Shown here: piece by piece, positions 9,107-18,433 of the stretch
Layout of the letters: each line of letters starts with the position of its first letter
Numbering within the stretch: position 1 is the stretch's first letter
Assembly (NCBI RefSeq): GCF_004403185.1
Contig: NZ_SOHJ01000002.1
Span: 426,038-490,037, forward strand
Length of the DNA stretch: 64,000 nt
Direction: 5' to 3'
Source of the DNA: Cryobacterium suzukii
GTDB lineage: Bacteria; Actinomycetota; Actinomycetes; Actinomycetales; Microbacteriaceae
Made by a program: the position numbers and the translations under genes
The notes under the pieces: model-generated
The model's input: the letters and a program-made list of their open reading frames with translations, nothing else
Told to the model about the DNA's origin: nothing
Database searches by the model: none

Positions 9107-9901
9107 CTACTGAACTGTTACAGCGGTAATGGTGGTCGGGACGACGGGCGAGGCGCCTCCTGCCGTGATTCCAGCATCCGTGATCTCGGCCTTGATCTGG
9201 TCGAGGCCGCTCGTGACCCGGCCAAGCACCGTGTAACCGCCCGCGCTGTCGGCGGGGATGGTGCTGTCTTCGTAGACGATGAAGAACTGGCTACCGTTGG
9301 AGAAGCCGTCGTTGCCAGTGCGCGCCATGGCGAGGGTTCCTGCGGGATAAACGTTGTCGGTCGGTGCATTCTCCACCGGTCCGTAGCTGTAGCCGGGGCC
9401 ACCGGTGCCATCACCCACCGGGTCGCCGCACTGCAGCACGAAAATGCCATCCACTGTCAGACGATGGCAGGTGAGGCCGTTGTAAAACCCGGTCTGAACG
9501 AGGTTGATGGTCGACGAAACCGCCTGCGGTGCCAGAGCGCCGTCGAGCTCGATTCCGACCGGAATGTCGTTGAGGGTCATGGTGCCGGTCCAGGCGCGAC
9601 CTTCGGCCAGCGTGCTGGAAGGCACCTCACCCGAATTGGCACCGGCGGCAGTCGTCGGCGTCGTGGTCGGGGTGTCGGTGGCCGCGGTGGTAGCTGCCGG
9701 AGTGCCGGGGCCGCCGTCGAAGTAGAACACCTGCGCGACCACGATGAGGGTCAGGACGACGAGCAATCCGCCGCCGGCGATGAGGTTGTCGCGCACGCGA
9801 CGCTTTTTCTGGTGCTCGTGCACGGCCCGTCTGGCTTGGTAGGAACGAACGCGTCCACGCTCTTCACGTGCCGCACGCTCGAGTTTGTAATTCGAAGCCA
9901 C
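9107..9901 (-). CDS. Membrane-anchored cyclophilin-type peptidyl-prolyl cis-trans isomerase
   Basis: Predicted to catalyse proline isomerisation outside the membrane. The product (264 residues from the preferred start) has a basic cytoplasmic N-terminus, one membrane span (about residues 40-60), a Thr/Ala-rich linker ([12 protein letters not shown]) and a C-terminal cyclophilin domain. That domain includes [23 protein letters not shown], seen here in two parts as FYNGLTCHR and FVLQCGDP, and [20 protein letters not shown]. The active-site Arg sits in the FYNGLTCHR segment. The frame runs upstream to 9952, but GTG 9901 has a GGAGGGG ribosome-binding site and yields the typical start [20 protein letters not shown]. 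It is divergent from rarA. Confidence 0.92.
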   Translation of the reverse strand: MASNYKLERAAREERGRVRSYQARRAVHEHQKKRRVRDNLIAGGGLLVVLTLIVVAQVFYFDGGPGTPAATTAATDTPTTTPTTAAGANSGEVPSSTLAEGRAWTGTMTLNDIPVGIELDGALAPQAVSSTINLVQTGFYNGLTCHRLTVDGIFVLQCGDPVGDGTGGPGYSYGPVENAPTDNVYPAGTLAMARTGNDGFSNGSQFFIVYEDSTIPADSAGGYTVLGRVTSGLDQIKAEITDAGITAGGASPVVPTTITAVTVQ

Positions 9902-9996
9902 TTGGAACCCCTCCAGGGCCGTCGGGGTTGGCGACGACCGGACAAAAAGCAATCAGGCGCCAACACGCCCGACCTCGTAGAACTCTACGCACAAAC

Positions 9997-10002
9997 TACG
10001 CT
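9997..10002 (+). promoter_or_regulatory. Putative -10 element for a leaderless rarA transcript
   Basis: TACGCT fits the TANNNT actinobacterial -10 consensus. It sits six bases before the rarA ATG, and no convincing Shine-Dalgarno is present. This spacing is what a leaderless mRNA starting at the ATG would show. The -35 region is not recognisable. Confidence 0.35.
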
Positions 10003-10008
10003 GTAAGA

Positions 10009-11349
10009 ATGTCGGATGCTCAACCGGGTCTGCGTAGTGGCCAGGCCCCCCTCGCCGTACGAATGCGCCCAAAAACTCTTGACGAGGTCGCTGGCCAGCG
10101 CCACCTGCTGACTCCCGGTTCCCCGCTGGTGAGCCTTGCCAGCGACAAGACCGGGGAGCGCGGCAGCGTCTCGGTCATCTTGTGGGGACCGCCCGGTACC
10201 GGAAAAACCACGCTCGCGCAGGCCATCGCGCACAGTTCAGGCCGACGGTTCGTCGAGCTGTCCGCTGTGACGGCCGGCGTACGCGACGTGCGGCAGGTGA
10301 TGGAAGATGCCCGCACCAACCGCGATTTGTATGGCCTCGCGACGGTGCTGTTTCTCGACGAGATCCACCGTTTCTCCAAAGCCCAACAGGACACCTTGTT
10401 GCCGGGAGTCGAGAACGGTGTCGTCATCCTGGTCGCCGCGACCACCGAAAATCCATCGTTCTCGATCATTTCTCCTTTGCTGTCGCGTTCACTCTTACTC
10501 ACCCTCGAAGTGCTCAGTGACGACGACCTCGGCATTGTTGTGGACCGCGCCGTCACCGACACGCGCGGCCTGGCCGACCGGTTTGAGCTGGACCCCGAGG
10601 CCCGCGGCGCGATCATCCGACTTGCTTCTGGCGATGCCCGGCGGGCGCTGACCGCGCTGGAGGCGGCATCCGTTTCCGCGGAGTCGACGCTGCAACCCGG
10701 AGCGACCGGCAAGCCCGTGATCACGACCGATATTGTCTCGCTCGCGGTCGATCGTGCGTTGCTGCGTTACGACCGCAATGGTGACGAGCATTACGACGTG
10801 ATCAGCGCGTTCATCAAGTCCGTGCGCGGCAGTGACGTCGACGCTGCGCTGCATTACCTGGCGCGCATGATCGAGGCCGGCGAAGATCCGCGCTACATTT
10901 GCCGCCGTATCATCGTTCTCGCCTCCGAGGACATCGGCATGGCTGACCCGCAATCGCTCCTCATCGCCGTGGCCGCTGCCGACGCCGTGCAACTGATCGG
11001 CATGCCTGAGGGCCGCATCCCCCTGGCCCAGGCCGTCGTGCACCTCGCAACCGCGCCCAAGTCCAATGCCGCCTACATGGCCCTCGATGCAGCGATCGCC
11101 GACGTGCGGGCCGGCAAGATGGGCCGAGTCCCCAAGGGCATGCGCGACGCACATTACCCCGGTGCCAAGCGACTCGGTCATGGTAAGGGGTACGTGTACC
11201 CGCACGACGACGCGCTCGGCGTGGTCACCCAGCAGTACCCGCCGACCGAATTGAAAAACACGCGCTACTACGAGCCCACCGAACACGGCCACGAACGTGA
11301 CATTTCCGCGCGCCTGCTCAAAATTCGCAGGATAGTGCGCAATCAGTAA
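10009..11349 (+). CDS. rarA: Replication-associated recombination protein A (AAA+ ATPase RarA/MgsA)
   Basis: RarA family ATPases act at stalled replication forks. The 446-residue product has Walker A GPPGTGKT at residues 60-67, Walker [11 protein letters not shown] at about 113-122, sensor 1 [10 protein letters not shown], and the C-terminal family signature [14 protein letters not shown] followed by [19 protein letters not shown]. The open frame extends upstream to 9868, but homology-like sequence begins at [20 protein letters not shown], so ATG 10009 is chosen. The upstream part would overlap the divergent cyclophilin gene. The transcript is possibly leaderless. Confidence 0.94.
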   Translation: MSDAQPGLRSGQAPLAVRMRPKTLDEVAGQRHLLTPGSPLVSLASDKTGERGSVSVILWGPPGTGKTTLAQAIAHSSGRRFVELSAVTAGVRDVRQVMEDARTNRDLYGLATVLFLDEIHRFSKAQQDTLLPGVENGVVILVAATTENPSFSIISPLLSRSLLLTLEVLSDDDLGIVVDRAVTDTRGLADRFELDPEARGAIIRLASGDARRALTALEAASVSAESTLQPGATGKPVITTDIVSLAVDRALLRYDRNGDEHYDVISAFIKSVRGSDVDAALHYLARMIEAGEDPRYICRRIIVLASEDIGMADPQSLLIAVAAADAVQLIGMPEGRIPLAQAVVHLATAPKSNAAYMALDAAIADVRAGKMGRVPKGMRDAHYPGAKRLGHGKGYVYPHDDALGVVTQQYPPTELKNTRYYEPTEHGHERDISARLLKIRRIVRNQ

Positions 11350-11547
11350 GAGTGCGCCCGTGTGCTAACCTTGACTCTGCCTACAACTGGTTTCGGCATG
11401 CGGCTGCGTCCGTTTCCAGTTTGGAGGGGAATCGTTCTGTAGCCGAACGTCCCGTGGCACCCAATCCTCTGATCTCCCATGACCTGTGTCGACTACGTCC
11501 ACACTCGCCCTGGTATCCCTGTTATTGAGTCCGATTGAAAGGAAACC
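11350..11547 (+). other. Leader/promoter region of rpsD
   Basis: A 198-base gap holds the presumed promoter and leader of rpsD. TTGACT at 11371-11376 could be a -35 box, but no matching -10 is evident. A short inverted repeat, AACTGG (11385-11390) with CCAGTT (11416-11421), is visible. S4 autoregulates its own mRNA in some bacteria. Nothing here proves that, and no coding frame is convincing. Confidence 0.3.
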
Positions 11548-12177
11548 GTGTCTACCAAGTCACGTACCCGCAGTAAAACTCGCCTCTCGCGCGCCCTGGG
11601 CATTGCCCTCACGCCGAAGGCAGCCCGCTTCCTCGAGAAGCGCCCCTATGCACCAGGTGAGCACGGCCGCACCAAGCGCAAGACCGATTCGGACTATGCC
11701 GTGCGCCTCCGCGAAAAGCAGCGCTTACGCGCCCAGTACGGCATCCGCGAAGCCCAGCTCAAGATTGCCTTCGAGCAGGCTCGTCGTCGTCAGGGACTGA
11801 CCGGTGAGAACCTCGTCGAGATCCTCGAGACCCGTCTCGATGCCCTTCTCGTTCGTTCGGCCATTGCTCGCACCACAGCTCAGGCTCGCCAGATGATCGT
11901 GCACCGTCACATCCTCGTCGACGGAGAGCTCGTTGACCGGCCTTCGTTCCGCGTGAAGCCGGGCCAGCTCATGCACGTCAAGGCTCGCAGCGAGGGCATG
12001 GAGCCCTTCCAGGTTGCAGCAGCCGGCGGACACGTTGACCTGCTCCCGAAGCTTCCCGTGTATCTCGAGGTTGAGCTTGACAAGCTTCAGGCCCGCCTCG
12101 TACGCGCCCCGAAGCGCATCGAGATCCCCGTGACTTGTGAAGTCCAGCTCGTCGTGGAGTACTACGCAGCTCGATAG
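11548..12177 (+). CDS. rpsD: 30S ribosomal protein S4
   Basis: Primary 16S rRNA-binding protein that nucleates assembly of the small subunit 5' domain. The 209-residue product has the S4 N-terminal domain (RYGI-like region at QRLRAQYGIREAQ) and the S4 RNA-binding domain ETRLDALLVRSAIARTTAQA with RQMIVHRHILVDG. The N-terminal zinc-binding cysteines found in some S4 proteins are absent, so this is the C-minus paralogue type. GTG start with GAAAGGAAA upstream. It stands alone rather than in the rpsM-rpsK-rpsD-rpoA cluster, and a very strong terminator follows. Confidence 0.97.
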   Translation: MSTKSRTRSKTRLSRALGIALTPKAARFLEKRPYAPGEHGRTKRKTDSDYAVRLREKQRLRAQYGIREAQLKIAFEQARRRQGLTGENLVEILETRLDALLVRSAIARTTAQARQMIVHRHILVDGELVDRPSFRVKPGQLMHVKARSEGMEPFQVAAAGGHVDLLPKLPVYLEVELDKLQARLVRAPKRIEIPVTCEVQLVVEYYAAR

Positions 12178-12232
12178 CTAGCAATTCGACCCGTTTTCAG
12201 TAGCCCTCGGGCTGTTCGAAACCGGTACGCTG

Positions 12233-12266
12233 AAGGGCGGATCACCCCAGGGTGATCCGCCCTTTT
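12233..12266 (+). terminator. Intrinsic terminator after rpsD
   Basis: A perfect 14-bp stem (12233-12246 with 12251-12264) closes a 4-base loop. The run TTTT begins within the end of the descending arm, at 12263-12266. This is the clearest rho-independent terminator in the first 20 kb. Confidence 0.9.
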
Positions 12267-12312
12267 GTATACCCGGGCTCCGCAGGAGCCGATCGAGCTG
12301 AGTGGAGTCACC

Positions 12313-12684
12313 GTGTCAGGTGGAGATATTGCCGGACTCATCGCTGCCGGCGTGTTCGCGATTTTGGTCGCGGTCATCGCTATTCCGCTGGTCAAATTGG
12401 GCCGCGTGTTCGATGAAACCACCGCCGCCATCCACGAACTCAGCGAGGGAATCACTCCGATGCTGATCGAGACGACCGATGCCATTCGCGGCGCCAACCA
12501 GCAATTGGCTCGAGTGGACACCATCACGAGCAACGTAGCGGATGCCACCGGTAACGTTTCAGCGCTCGTCGCGTTGTTCGCCGCGACGGTTGGCGGACCG
12601 CTCATCAAACTTGCCGGGTTCTCTGCCGGCGTGCGGGCGGCCTTTGGCGCCGGGAGGCCGCGGCCTCGGCGCAATCGAGGTTGA
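12313..12684 (+). CDS. DUF948 domain-containing membrane protein
   Basis: A 123-residue protein with one N-terminal membrane span (about residues 8-27, GLIAAGVFAILVAVIAIPLV) followed by a helical segment, FDETTAAIHELSEGITPMLI. This matches the DUF948 family of small envelope proteins of unknown function. The tail is short and basic (GRPRPRRNRG). The frame is open from 12265 but that would run through the rpsD terminator. GTG 12313 has a GGAG ribosome-binding site and starts right before the membrane span. It sits upstream of another small membrane protein and alaS, a layout conserved in Actinobacteria. Confidence 0.85.
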   Translation: MSGGDIAGLIAAGVFAILVAVIAIPLVKLGRVFDETTAAIHELSEGITPMLIETTDAIRGANQQLARVDTITSNVADATGNVSALVALFAATVGGPLIKLAGFSAGVRAAFGAGRPRPRRNRG

Positions 12685-12767
12685 CCAGCTACTCTGGACT
12701 CGGCGCTGATATTCTCGCGCCCGACTTATCTATAGCTACGGCTAGGGCAGATTCAGGGAGAAGTGCA

Positions 12768-12977
12768 ATGAAGAACGTCATCTGGCTGGTCATCGGCGTC
12801 GCCGCGGGCTTCGTGGTGGCCCATGAGGTCAACAAGACCCAGCAAGGCAAGCAGTTCTTCACCGAACTCGATACCAAGGCTCGCGAGTTCGGCGAGGCTA
12901 TCTCCGAGGGCTACCGCCAGCGCGAGGCCGAGCTGCACGCAGCGCTCGGCGACGCGCCGACGCCGACAGCGCCGTAG
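12768..12977 (+). CDS. Small conserved membrane protein upstream of alaS
   Basis: A 69-residue protein with a glycine-containing N-terminal membrane span (MKNVIWLVIGVAAGFVVAHE) and an amphipathic, charged helix after it (QFFTELDTKAREFGEAISEG). Function unknown. The ATG at 12768 follows a good GGGAGAAG ribosome-binding site. The longer frame from 12681 has no support. Together with the DUF948 gene it forms a small-protein pair often seen between rpsD and alaS in Actinobacteria, so a shared envelope role is a fair inference. Confidence 0.82.
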   Translation: MKNVIWLVIGVAAGFVVAHEVNKTQQGKQFFTELDTKAREFGEAISEGYRQREAELHAALGDAPTPTAP

Positions 12978-13047
12978 GCGTCGGGTTAAAAAAGAACCAC
13001 ATTCTTTCGCACCACCACACTCATGCACCATCAAAGCTACGGACACC

Positions 13048-15702
13048 ATGCAGACTGCTGACATTCGCGGGCGCTGGCTCGACTTCTTCGCCGATCGTGG
13101 ACACACCGTTGTGCCGTCCGCGTCACTGGTGAGCGACGATCCCACCCTTCTTTTTACCGTGGCCGGGATGGTACCGTTCGTGCCGTATCTCACCGGGCTC
13201 GTTCCGGCGCCGTATCCGCGCGCCACGAGCGTGCAGAAGTGCATCCGCACCAACGATATTGAGGAGGTCGGCAAAACACCCCGGCACGGCACCTTCTTTC
13301 AGATGAACGGCAACTTCAGCTTCGGCGACTACTTCAAGGAAGAAGCCATTGGCTTCGCCTGGGAGCTGCTCACCACCCCGGAGAACCAGGGCGGTTACGG
13401 CTTTCGAGAAAGCGACCTGTGGGTCACCATCTATCTCGATGACGACGAGGCCTACCGTTACTGGCGTGCGATCGGAGTGCCGGACAACCGCATCCAGCGC
13501 CTCGGCATGGAATCCAACTATTGGTCCACCGGCCAGCCCGGCCCGGCTGGCCCCTGCTCGGAAATCTTCTTCGATCGCGGCCCAGCTTACGGAGCCGACG
13601 GCGGTCCGGCCACCGACGATGACCGTTACGTCGAGATCTGGAACCTCGTCTTCATGCAGTACCTGCGCGGCGAGAGCACCGGCAAAAGCGACTTTCAGAT
13701 TCTCGGCGACCTGCCAAAGAAGAACATCGACACCGGCATGGGCCTCGAGCGCGTCGCCTTCCTTAAGCAGGGCGTCGAGAACATGTACGAAATCGACCAG
13801 GTGCGCCCGGTGCTCGACCGCGCGGCCGCACTGTCGGGCCGCCGCTACGGCGCCGACCACGACGATGACGTGCGCATGCGCATCGTCGCCGACCATGTGC
13901 GCTCCTCCCTCATGCTGATGAGCGACGGTGTCATGCCGTCCAACGAAGGTCGCGGCTATATCCTCCGCCGCCTCCTGCGCCGCAGCGTGCGCGCCATGCG
14001 CCTGCTCGGCGTCGACACCGTCAGCCTGCCCGAACTGCTGCCAGCATCGCGCGACGCCATGAGCGCCGCCTACCCCGAGGTCAAGAGCGACTTCGGGCGT
14101 ATCAGTCAGGCCGCGTTCGCCGAGGAGGAAACGTTCCTGCGCACGCTCGCGAGCGGCAGCGCCGTGCTCGACCTGGCGGTCGCGAAGACCAAGAAGGCCA
14201 ACAAGACCGAACTGGCTGGCCCGACGGCTTTCTTGCTGCACGATACCTACGGGTTCCCGATCGAGATCACCCTCGAGATTGCCGAAGAAGCCGGCCTGAG
14301 CGTCAACCGTGACGCCTTCGACGTGCTCATGACCAAGCAGCGCACCCTGGCTAAGGCCGACGCCAAGTCCAAGAAGACGACCCTCGCCGACCTCGGCGTC
14401 TACAGCGCGTTCCGTGCCCTCGGTGAGACCGTCTTCACCGGGTATGACGACCTGCAGAACGAGTCGAGCGTGCTCGGTCTCATCGTCGACGGCAAGTCCG
14501 TCACGAGCGCGGTTGCCGGTCAGACAGCCGAGGTTATCCTCGCCGAGACCGCGCTCTGGGCCGAATCCGGTGGACAAGAAGCGGATGCCGGCCTCATCGT
14601 CGGCACCGGCTACGAGCTCAAGGTGCTCGACGTGCAAAAGCCGGTCAGGGGCCTCGTCAGCCACAAAGTGCTCGTGCTTTCCGGCGAGGTAGGCGTGGGC
14701 GAGCGCGCCACGAGCGTCGTCGACGAGAGCTGGCGCCGCGGTGCCCGCCAGGCACACTCTGGAACGCACGTCCTGCACGCTGCCCTGCGGCAGGTTCTCG
14801 GCCCCAACGCCCACCAGTCCGGCTCCTACAACAAGGCTGGGTTCTTTCGACTCGACTTCTCCTGGAACCAGGCGCTGTCGCCGGCGACCCGCACCGAGAT
14901 CGAAGAAATCTCCAACAACGCCATTCGCGAGAACCTGCCGGTCACCACGCGGGAACTGCCCATCGCCGAAGCTAAGGCGCTCGGCGCCATGGCGCTGTTC
15001 GGTGAGAAGTACGGCGATGTCGTGCGCGTTGTCGACATTGGCGGCCCCTGGTCGCGTGAACTCTGCGCCGGAACCCACGTATCCAGCAGCGCTGAGATCG
15101 GCATGATCAACCTCATCAGTGAAGCCTCGGTGGGATCGACCAACCGCCGCGTCGAGTCTCTGGTCGGCCTGGAGGCTTTCCGCGATCTCGCCGCCGAGCG
15201 CACCCTCGTCTCGCAGCTCACGTCTAGCCTCAAAACGCCGCGCGAACAGCTGCCAGAACGCATCAACGACCTCGTGACGAGTCTCAAGGCGGCCGAGAAG
15301 AAGATCGCCGCCTTCGAAGCCCGAGCCCTGACCGACCGGGTCCCCGCCCTGCTGACAACGGCCCGCCGGGTCGGCGCCGTGACCGTCGTCGCCGAAGACC
15401 TCGGCGCGCTCGGTTCCCCTGACGAAGTGCGCGTACTGGCTCTCGCAACCAGGGAGCGCCTCGGCACCGACGCGGTCGTCGTGGCGCTCTCCGCCATCGC
15501 CGCGGGCAAGCCCGTTGTGATCGTCGCCACCAACACGGCCGCTCGAAATGCCGGCCACAAGGCCGGAAGCCTCGCCAAGACCGTTGCGGGAATTCTCGGT
15601 GGAGGCGGTGGCGGCAAGGACGACCTTGCGCAGGGTGGCGGCCCCAACGGCGACGCCATCCCGGCCGCGCTGCAGGCCGTCGTAGCGGCTGTCAGCCGCT
15701 AG
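13048..15702 (+). CDS. alaS: Alanine--tRNA ligase
   Basis: Charges tRNA-Ala. The 884-residue product is full length. Its class II aminoacylation core starts at MQTADIRGRWLDFFADRGHT and continues through GKTPRHGTFFQMNGNFSFGD. The central tRNA recognition region is followed by an editing domain with zinc ligands HSGTHVLHA and CAGTHV. The C-Ala oligomerisation domain ends in a Gly-rich GGGGGGKDDLAQGGG motif. The frame opens upstream at 12823, overlapping the preceding small gene in another frame; ATG 13048 gives the conserved N-terminus. ruvX follows after two bases, as in many Actinobacteria. Confidence 0.97.
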   Translation: MQTADIRGRWLDFFADRGHTVVPSASLVSDDPTLLFTVAGMVPFVPYLTGLVPAPYPRATSVQKCIRTNDIEEVGKTPRHGTFFQMNGNFSFGDYFKEEAIGFAWELLTTPENQGGYGFRESDLWVTIYLDDDEAYRYWRAIGVPDNRIQRLGMESNYWSTGQPGPAGPCSEIFFDRGPAYGADGGPATDDDRYVEIWNLVFMQYLRGESTGKSDFQILGDLPKKNIDTGMGLERVAFLKQGVENMYEIDQVRPVLDRAAALSGRRYGADHDDDVRMRIVADHVRSSLMLMSDGVMPSNEGRGYILRRLLRRSVRAMRLLGVDTVSLPELLPASRDAMSAAYPEVKSDFGRISQAAFAEEETFLRTLASGSAVLDLAVAKTKKANKTELAGPTAFLLHDTYGFPIEITLEIAEEAGLSVNRDAFDVLMTKQRTLAKADAKSKKTTLADLGVYSAFRALGETVFTGYDDLQNESSVLGLIVDGKSVTSAVAGQTAEVILAETALWAESGGQEADAGLIVGTGYELKVLDVQKPVRGLVSHKVLVLSGEVGVGERATSVVDESWRRGARQAHSGTHVLHAALRQVLGPNAHQSGSYNKAGFFRLDFSWNQALSPATRTEIEEISNNAIRENLPVTTRELPIAEAKALGAMALFGEKYGDVVRVVDIGGPWSRELCAGTHVSSSAEIGMINLISEASVGSTNRRVESLVGLEAFRDLAAERTLVSQLTSSLKTPREQLPERINDLVTSLKAAEKKIAAFEARALTDRVPALLTTARRVGAVTVVAEDLGALGSPDEVRVLALATRERLGTDAVVVALSAIAAGKPVVIVATNTAARNAGHKAGSLAKTVAGILGGGGGGKDDLAQGGGPNGDAIPAALQAVVAAVSR

Positions 15703-15704
15703 CG

Positions 15705-16175
15705 ATGCGTTCAGGGGTGCGGGTCGGCGTCGATGTGGGCAAGGTCCGCATCGGTCTGGCCCGCAGCGACAATCACGGCATGCTCGCCACACCGGTGGAG
15801 ACCGTCGCCCGCGACCAGGCCGGCGTGAGCGATCTGGCGCGCATTCTCGCCGTGGTGCTCGAGCTCGACGCCGTGGAGGTCATCGTCGGCCTACCGCTGG
15901 CTTTGTCGGGAAACGTGACCGCGTCGACCGACGATGCGATCGATTTCGCCGCGCGGCTCAAGCGAATGGTCGATGTGCCGGTACGCCTGGTCGACGAACG
16001 GCTCTCGACAGTGTCGGCGCAGTCAGCGTTGCGGGCGTCCGGTCGGTCTGCGAAAACGCAACGGCCGGTGATCGATCAGGTGGCCGCGACTATCATTTTG
16101 CAACACGCGCTCGACAGCGAGCGTGCCTCAGGACGGCCGCCAGGATCGCCCGTCGAACCGACAGAGAGGCCCTAA
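15705..16175 (+). CDS. ruvX: Putative pre-16S rRNA nuclease / Holliday junction resolvase-like protein (YqgF family)
   Basis: The 156-residue product has the RNase H-like fold motifs of YqgF/RuvX: GVDVGKVRIGLARSD at the N-terminus, VEVIVGLPLALSGN in the middle, and VRLVDERLSTVSAQ near the C-terminus. The acidic residues in these three segments form the likely metal site. Family members mature the 5' end of 16S rRNA, and in mycobacteria Holliday-junction resolution has been discussed. It begins two bases after alaS and ends two bases before mltG, so the three are probably one transcript. Confidence 0.92.
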   Translation: MRSGVRVGVDVGKVRIGLARSDNHGMLATPVETVARDQAGVSDLARILAVVLELDAVEVIVGLPLALSGNVTASTDDAIDFAARLKRMVDVPVRLVDERLSTVSAQSALRASGRSAKTQRPVIDQVAATIILQHALDSERASGRPPGSPVEPTERP

Positions 16176-16177
16176 CC

Positions 16178-17542
16178 GTGCCGAGTTCCACCCCGGAAGA
16201 GCCCCTGCCGAGCCGTCGGCAGTTGCGCGCGCAACAGGCCGCCGCAGAGGCCGAGCCGGAACAAGCATCCGCGGGAGAGAGCCCGGCCGCACCGCCTCCT
16301 GCCACCGTCGCCGTAGACGGACCGCTCTTGCCTCGATGGGCGAGCGAGGCAGCCGTGCCGACGACCGATGCCGTTGACTTTCGGACGGCGCACGAGAGCG
16401 GCGGGTCCGGCCGCGGCCGCGCAAATCGACGCTCACTCCTGGCCGACGAACCTCCGCGAGAAAAGCGCAGCTATAAGGGTGCCTGGGGCTGCCTCATCGT
16501 CATCGTCGTGCTGGCCGCGCTCGTGGCCGGGGCGTACTTCTTTCTCAAAGGTCCCATCTCGCAAATCATCGCGGCCACACAGGGGCCCGCCGATTTCACG
16601 TCTGAAGAAGCAGCCTCCGGCGAGGGCGTCGTCGTCATGATTCACGGTGGTGACGGCGGTTCTGACATCGCCAGCACCCTCGTAGACCGGGGCGTCGTGA
16701 AGAGCTTCGATGCGTTTTACACGCTTCTGTTACAGGCCACCCCGGAGCCGGTGTTCCAGCCCGGTGCCTACCAGCTCAAGACCAAAATGGTCGCGAGCAC
16801 AGCCCTGGATGCGCTGCTCGCTGACGGTACGCGACTCAGCCAGGCCGTCGTCGTTCCGGAGGGAACCGCGGCAGTCGACGTGCTGCAGTCGATATCCGAG
16901 GGCACTGACATTCCTCTGGCCGACTTGCAAGCGGCTGCGGCCAACGTTGGCTCGTTTGGTTTGCCGCCCGAAGCGACCACGCTCGAGGGTTTTCTCTTTC
17001 CGGCCACGTACACGTTCTCGCCGGGGGACACGGCACAGGTCGTCCTGCAAGCCATGGTAAATCGGCAGTTCGAAGCCCTCGACTCGGCCGGGGTCGCTGT
17101 CGCCGACCGCTGGTCGACCGTCGTGTTCGCGTCACTCATTCAGCGAGAAGCTGGCCTCGCCGCCGACTACTACAAGGTGTCCCGGGTCTTTCGCAACCGG
17201 CTGGACCCGGCAAAGTGGGAGAGCGGTTTGCTGCAGTCCGATGCGACCGTCGCTTACGGCACGGGGAAAACCCACCTCGTGACCACGACCGACGCCGAAC
17301 GCGGCGATGCCGGCAACGCCTACAACACCTACGCGCATCCCGGCATGGTCGTCGGCCCCATCTCGAACCCGGGTGATCTGGCCATTGACGCAGCGCTGCA
17401 CCCACTGGACGGCCCGTGGCTGTTCTTCGTGACCGTCAACCTCGATACCGGCGAGACGGTCTTCTCCACGACGGTGGCCGAACACGACGCCGCGGTCGTG
17501 GTCTGGCAGAACTGGATGAGGGAGCATCCCGAATATGGCTGA
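16178..17542 (+). CDS. mltG: Endolytic murein transglycosylase MltG
   Basis: Cleaves nascent glycan strands of peptidoglycan and helps set chain termination. The 454-residue product has a long, disordered Pro/Ala-rich cytoplasmic N-terminus (about 1-100), one membrane span (about 103-123) and an extracellular YceG domain. The catalytic glutamate candidate is E324 in ASLIQREAG. The conserved segment AYNTYAHPGMVVGPISNPGD lies downstream. GTG start two bases after ruvX. The last 8 bp overlap aroE, which couples cell wall and shikimate genes in one transcript, a common actinobacterial order. Confidence 0.94.
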   Translation: MPSSTPEEPLPSRRQLRAQQAAAEAEPEQASAGESPAAPPPATVAVDGPLLPRWASEAAVPTTDAVDFRTAHESGGSGRGRANRRSLLADEPPREKRSYKGAWGCLIVIVVLAALVAGAYFFLKGPISQIIAATQGPADFTSEEAASGEGVVVMIHGGDGGSDIASTLVDRGVVKSFDAFYTLLLQATPEPVFQPGAYQLKTKMVASTALDALLADGTRLSQAVVVPEGTAAVDVLQSISEGTDIPLADLQAAAANVGSFGLPPEATTLEGFLFPATYTFSPGDTAQVVLQAMVNRQFEALDSAGVAVADRWSTVVFASLIQREAGLAADYYKVSRVFRNRLDPAKWESGLLQSDATVAYGTGKTHLVTTTDAERGDAGNAYNTYAHPGMVVGPISNPGDLAIDAALHPLDGPWLFFVTVNLDTGETVFSTTVAEHDAAVVVWQNWMREHPEYG

Positions 17543-18428
17543 TCTCACGCTAAATCGACTCACCTCGAATCGGCTCGCGGTTCTTGGCTCGCCGATCAAG
17601 CATTCCCGTTCGCCGCTGCTGCACAGGGCCGCCTACCGGCGGCTGGGCCTCGACTGGTCCTATGATGCCGTCGAGGTCAAATCGGGCTCCCTGGCCATGT
17701 TCCTGAGCAAGCTCGAGCCGGAGTGGCGAGGTTTGTCACTCACGATGCCGCTCAAGCAGGAGGTTCTGCCGTTCATCGACGACTGCGACCGGGTCGCCCA
17801 GTTGACCGGTTCGGTCAACACAGTGCTCCTGCGCCGGGTCAAGGGACGCGGCACACTGAGCGGTTTCAATACGGATGTTGCGGGTCTCGTGCGCGCCCTC
17901 GCCGAGAGTGGAGTCACCCAGGCGACGCACGTGACTCTGCTCGGAGCGGGGGCGACGGCGGCATCCGCTCTGATGGCGGCAGCAGAACTTGGCGCCGAAT
18001 TCGTCACGGTGCTCATGCGGGACGCACCCAGAGCGCAGCCACTGGTCGAGCTTGGCCGGATGCTGGGCGTGGTCGTTGACCTGCAGGATTTCAGCAGAGT
18101 GAGCCGGGTCGACAGCGACGTTGTGATCAGCACCTTGCCGGGAGGAACCGTGCTGCCTTCGCCGCTGCCGCTCGAACTGCGCGAACGTGCCGTCTTGTTC
18201 GACGTCGCGTACTCACCGTGGCCGAGTGGGGTCGCCACGTCGTGGCAGGCTGCGGGGGGCACAGTGGTAAACGGACTCGGAATGCTGCTGCATCAGGCGC
18301 TCATCCAGGTGCGGGTCTTCGTCACCGCTGACCCGTTTGAACCGTTACCAGACGAGCCGTCCGTGCTCGCGGCCATGCGCGGCGCGCTGACCCGCGACAC
18401 TGGCTCCCGTGATGCTGTGGAAGGATAG
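17535..18428 (+). CDS. aroE: Shikimate dehydrogenase
   Basis: Reduces 3-dehydroshikimate to shikimate with NADPH in the chorismate pathway. The 297-residue product shows the substrate-binding N-terminus [20 protein letters not shown], the catalytic-lysine segment [13 protein letters not shown], and the SVNTVL and FNTDVAG motifs. A Rossmann segment ([20 protein letters not shown]) and the C-terminal [10 protein letters not shown] follow. The first GLG-like glycine motif reads GAGATA. It starts inside the end of mltG and is followed after five bases by aroC. Confidence 0.95.
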   Translation: MADLTLNRLTSNRLAVLGSPIKHSRSPLLHRAAYRRLGLDWSYDAVEVKSGSLAMFLSKLEPEWRGLSLTMPLKQEVLPFIDDCDRVAQLTGSVNTVLLRRVKGRGTLSGFNTDVAGLVRALAESGVTQATHVTLLGAGATAASALMAAAELGAEFVTVLMRDAPRAQPLVELGRMLGVVVDLQDFSRVSRVDSDVVISTLPGGTVLPSPLPLELRERAVLFDVAYSPWPSGVATSWQAAGGTVVNGLGMLLHQALIQVRVFVTADPFEPLPDEPSVLAAMRGALTRDTGSRDAVEG

Positions 18429-18433
18429 GGACC

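Noticed and set aside
9101..10006. 301-codon plus-strand frame opposite the cyclophilin gene
   Set aside because: The minus strand encodes clear cyclophilin motifs and a membrane anchor. The plus frame has no features.
13123..15792. Very long minus-strand open frame (889 codons) opposite alaS
   Set aside because: High-GC genes often leave the antisense frame free of stops. Its translation is rich in Arg, Gly, Asp and His with no domain, and the alaS frame is unmistakable.
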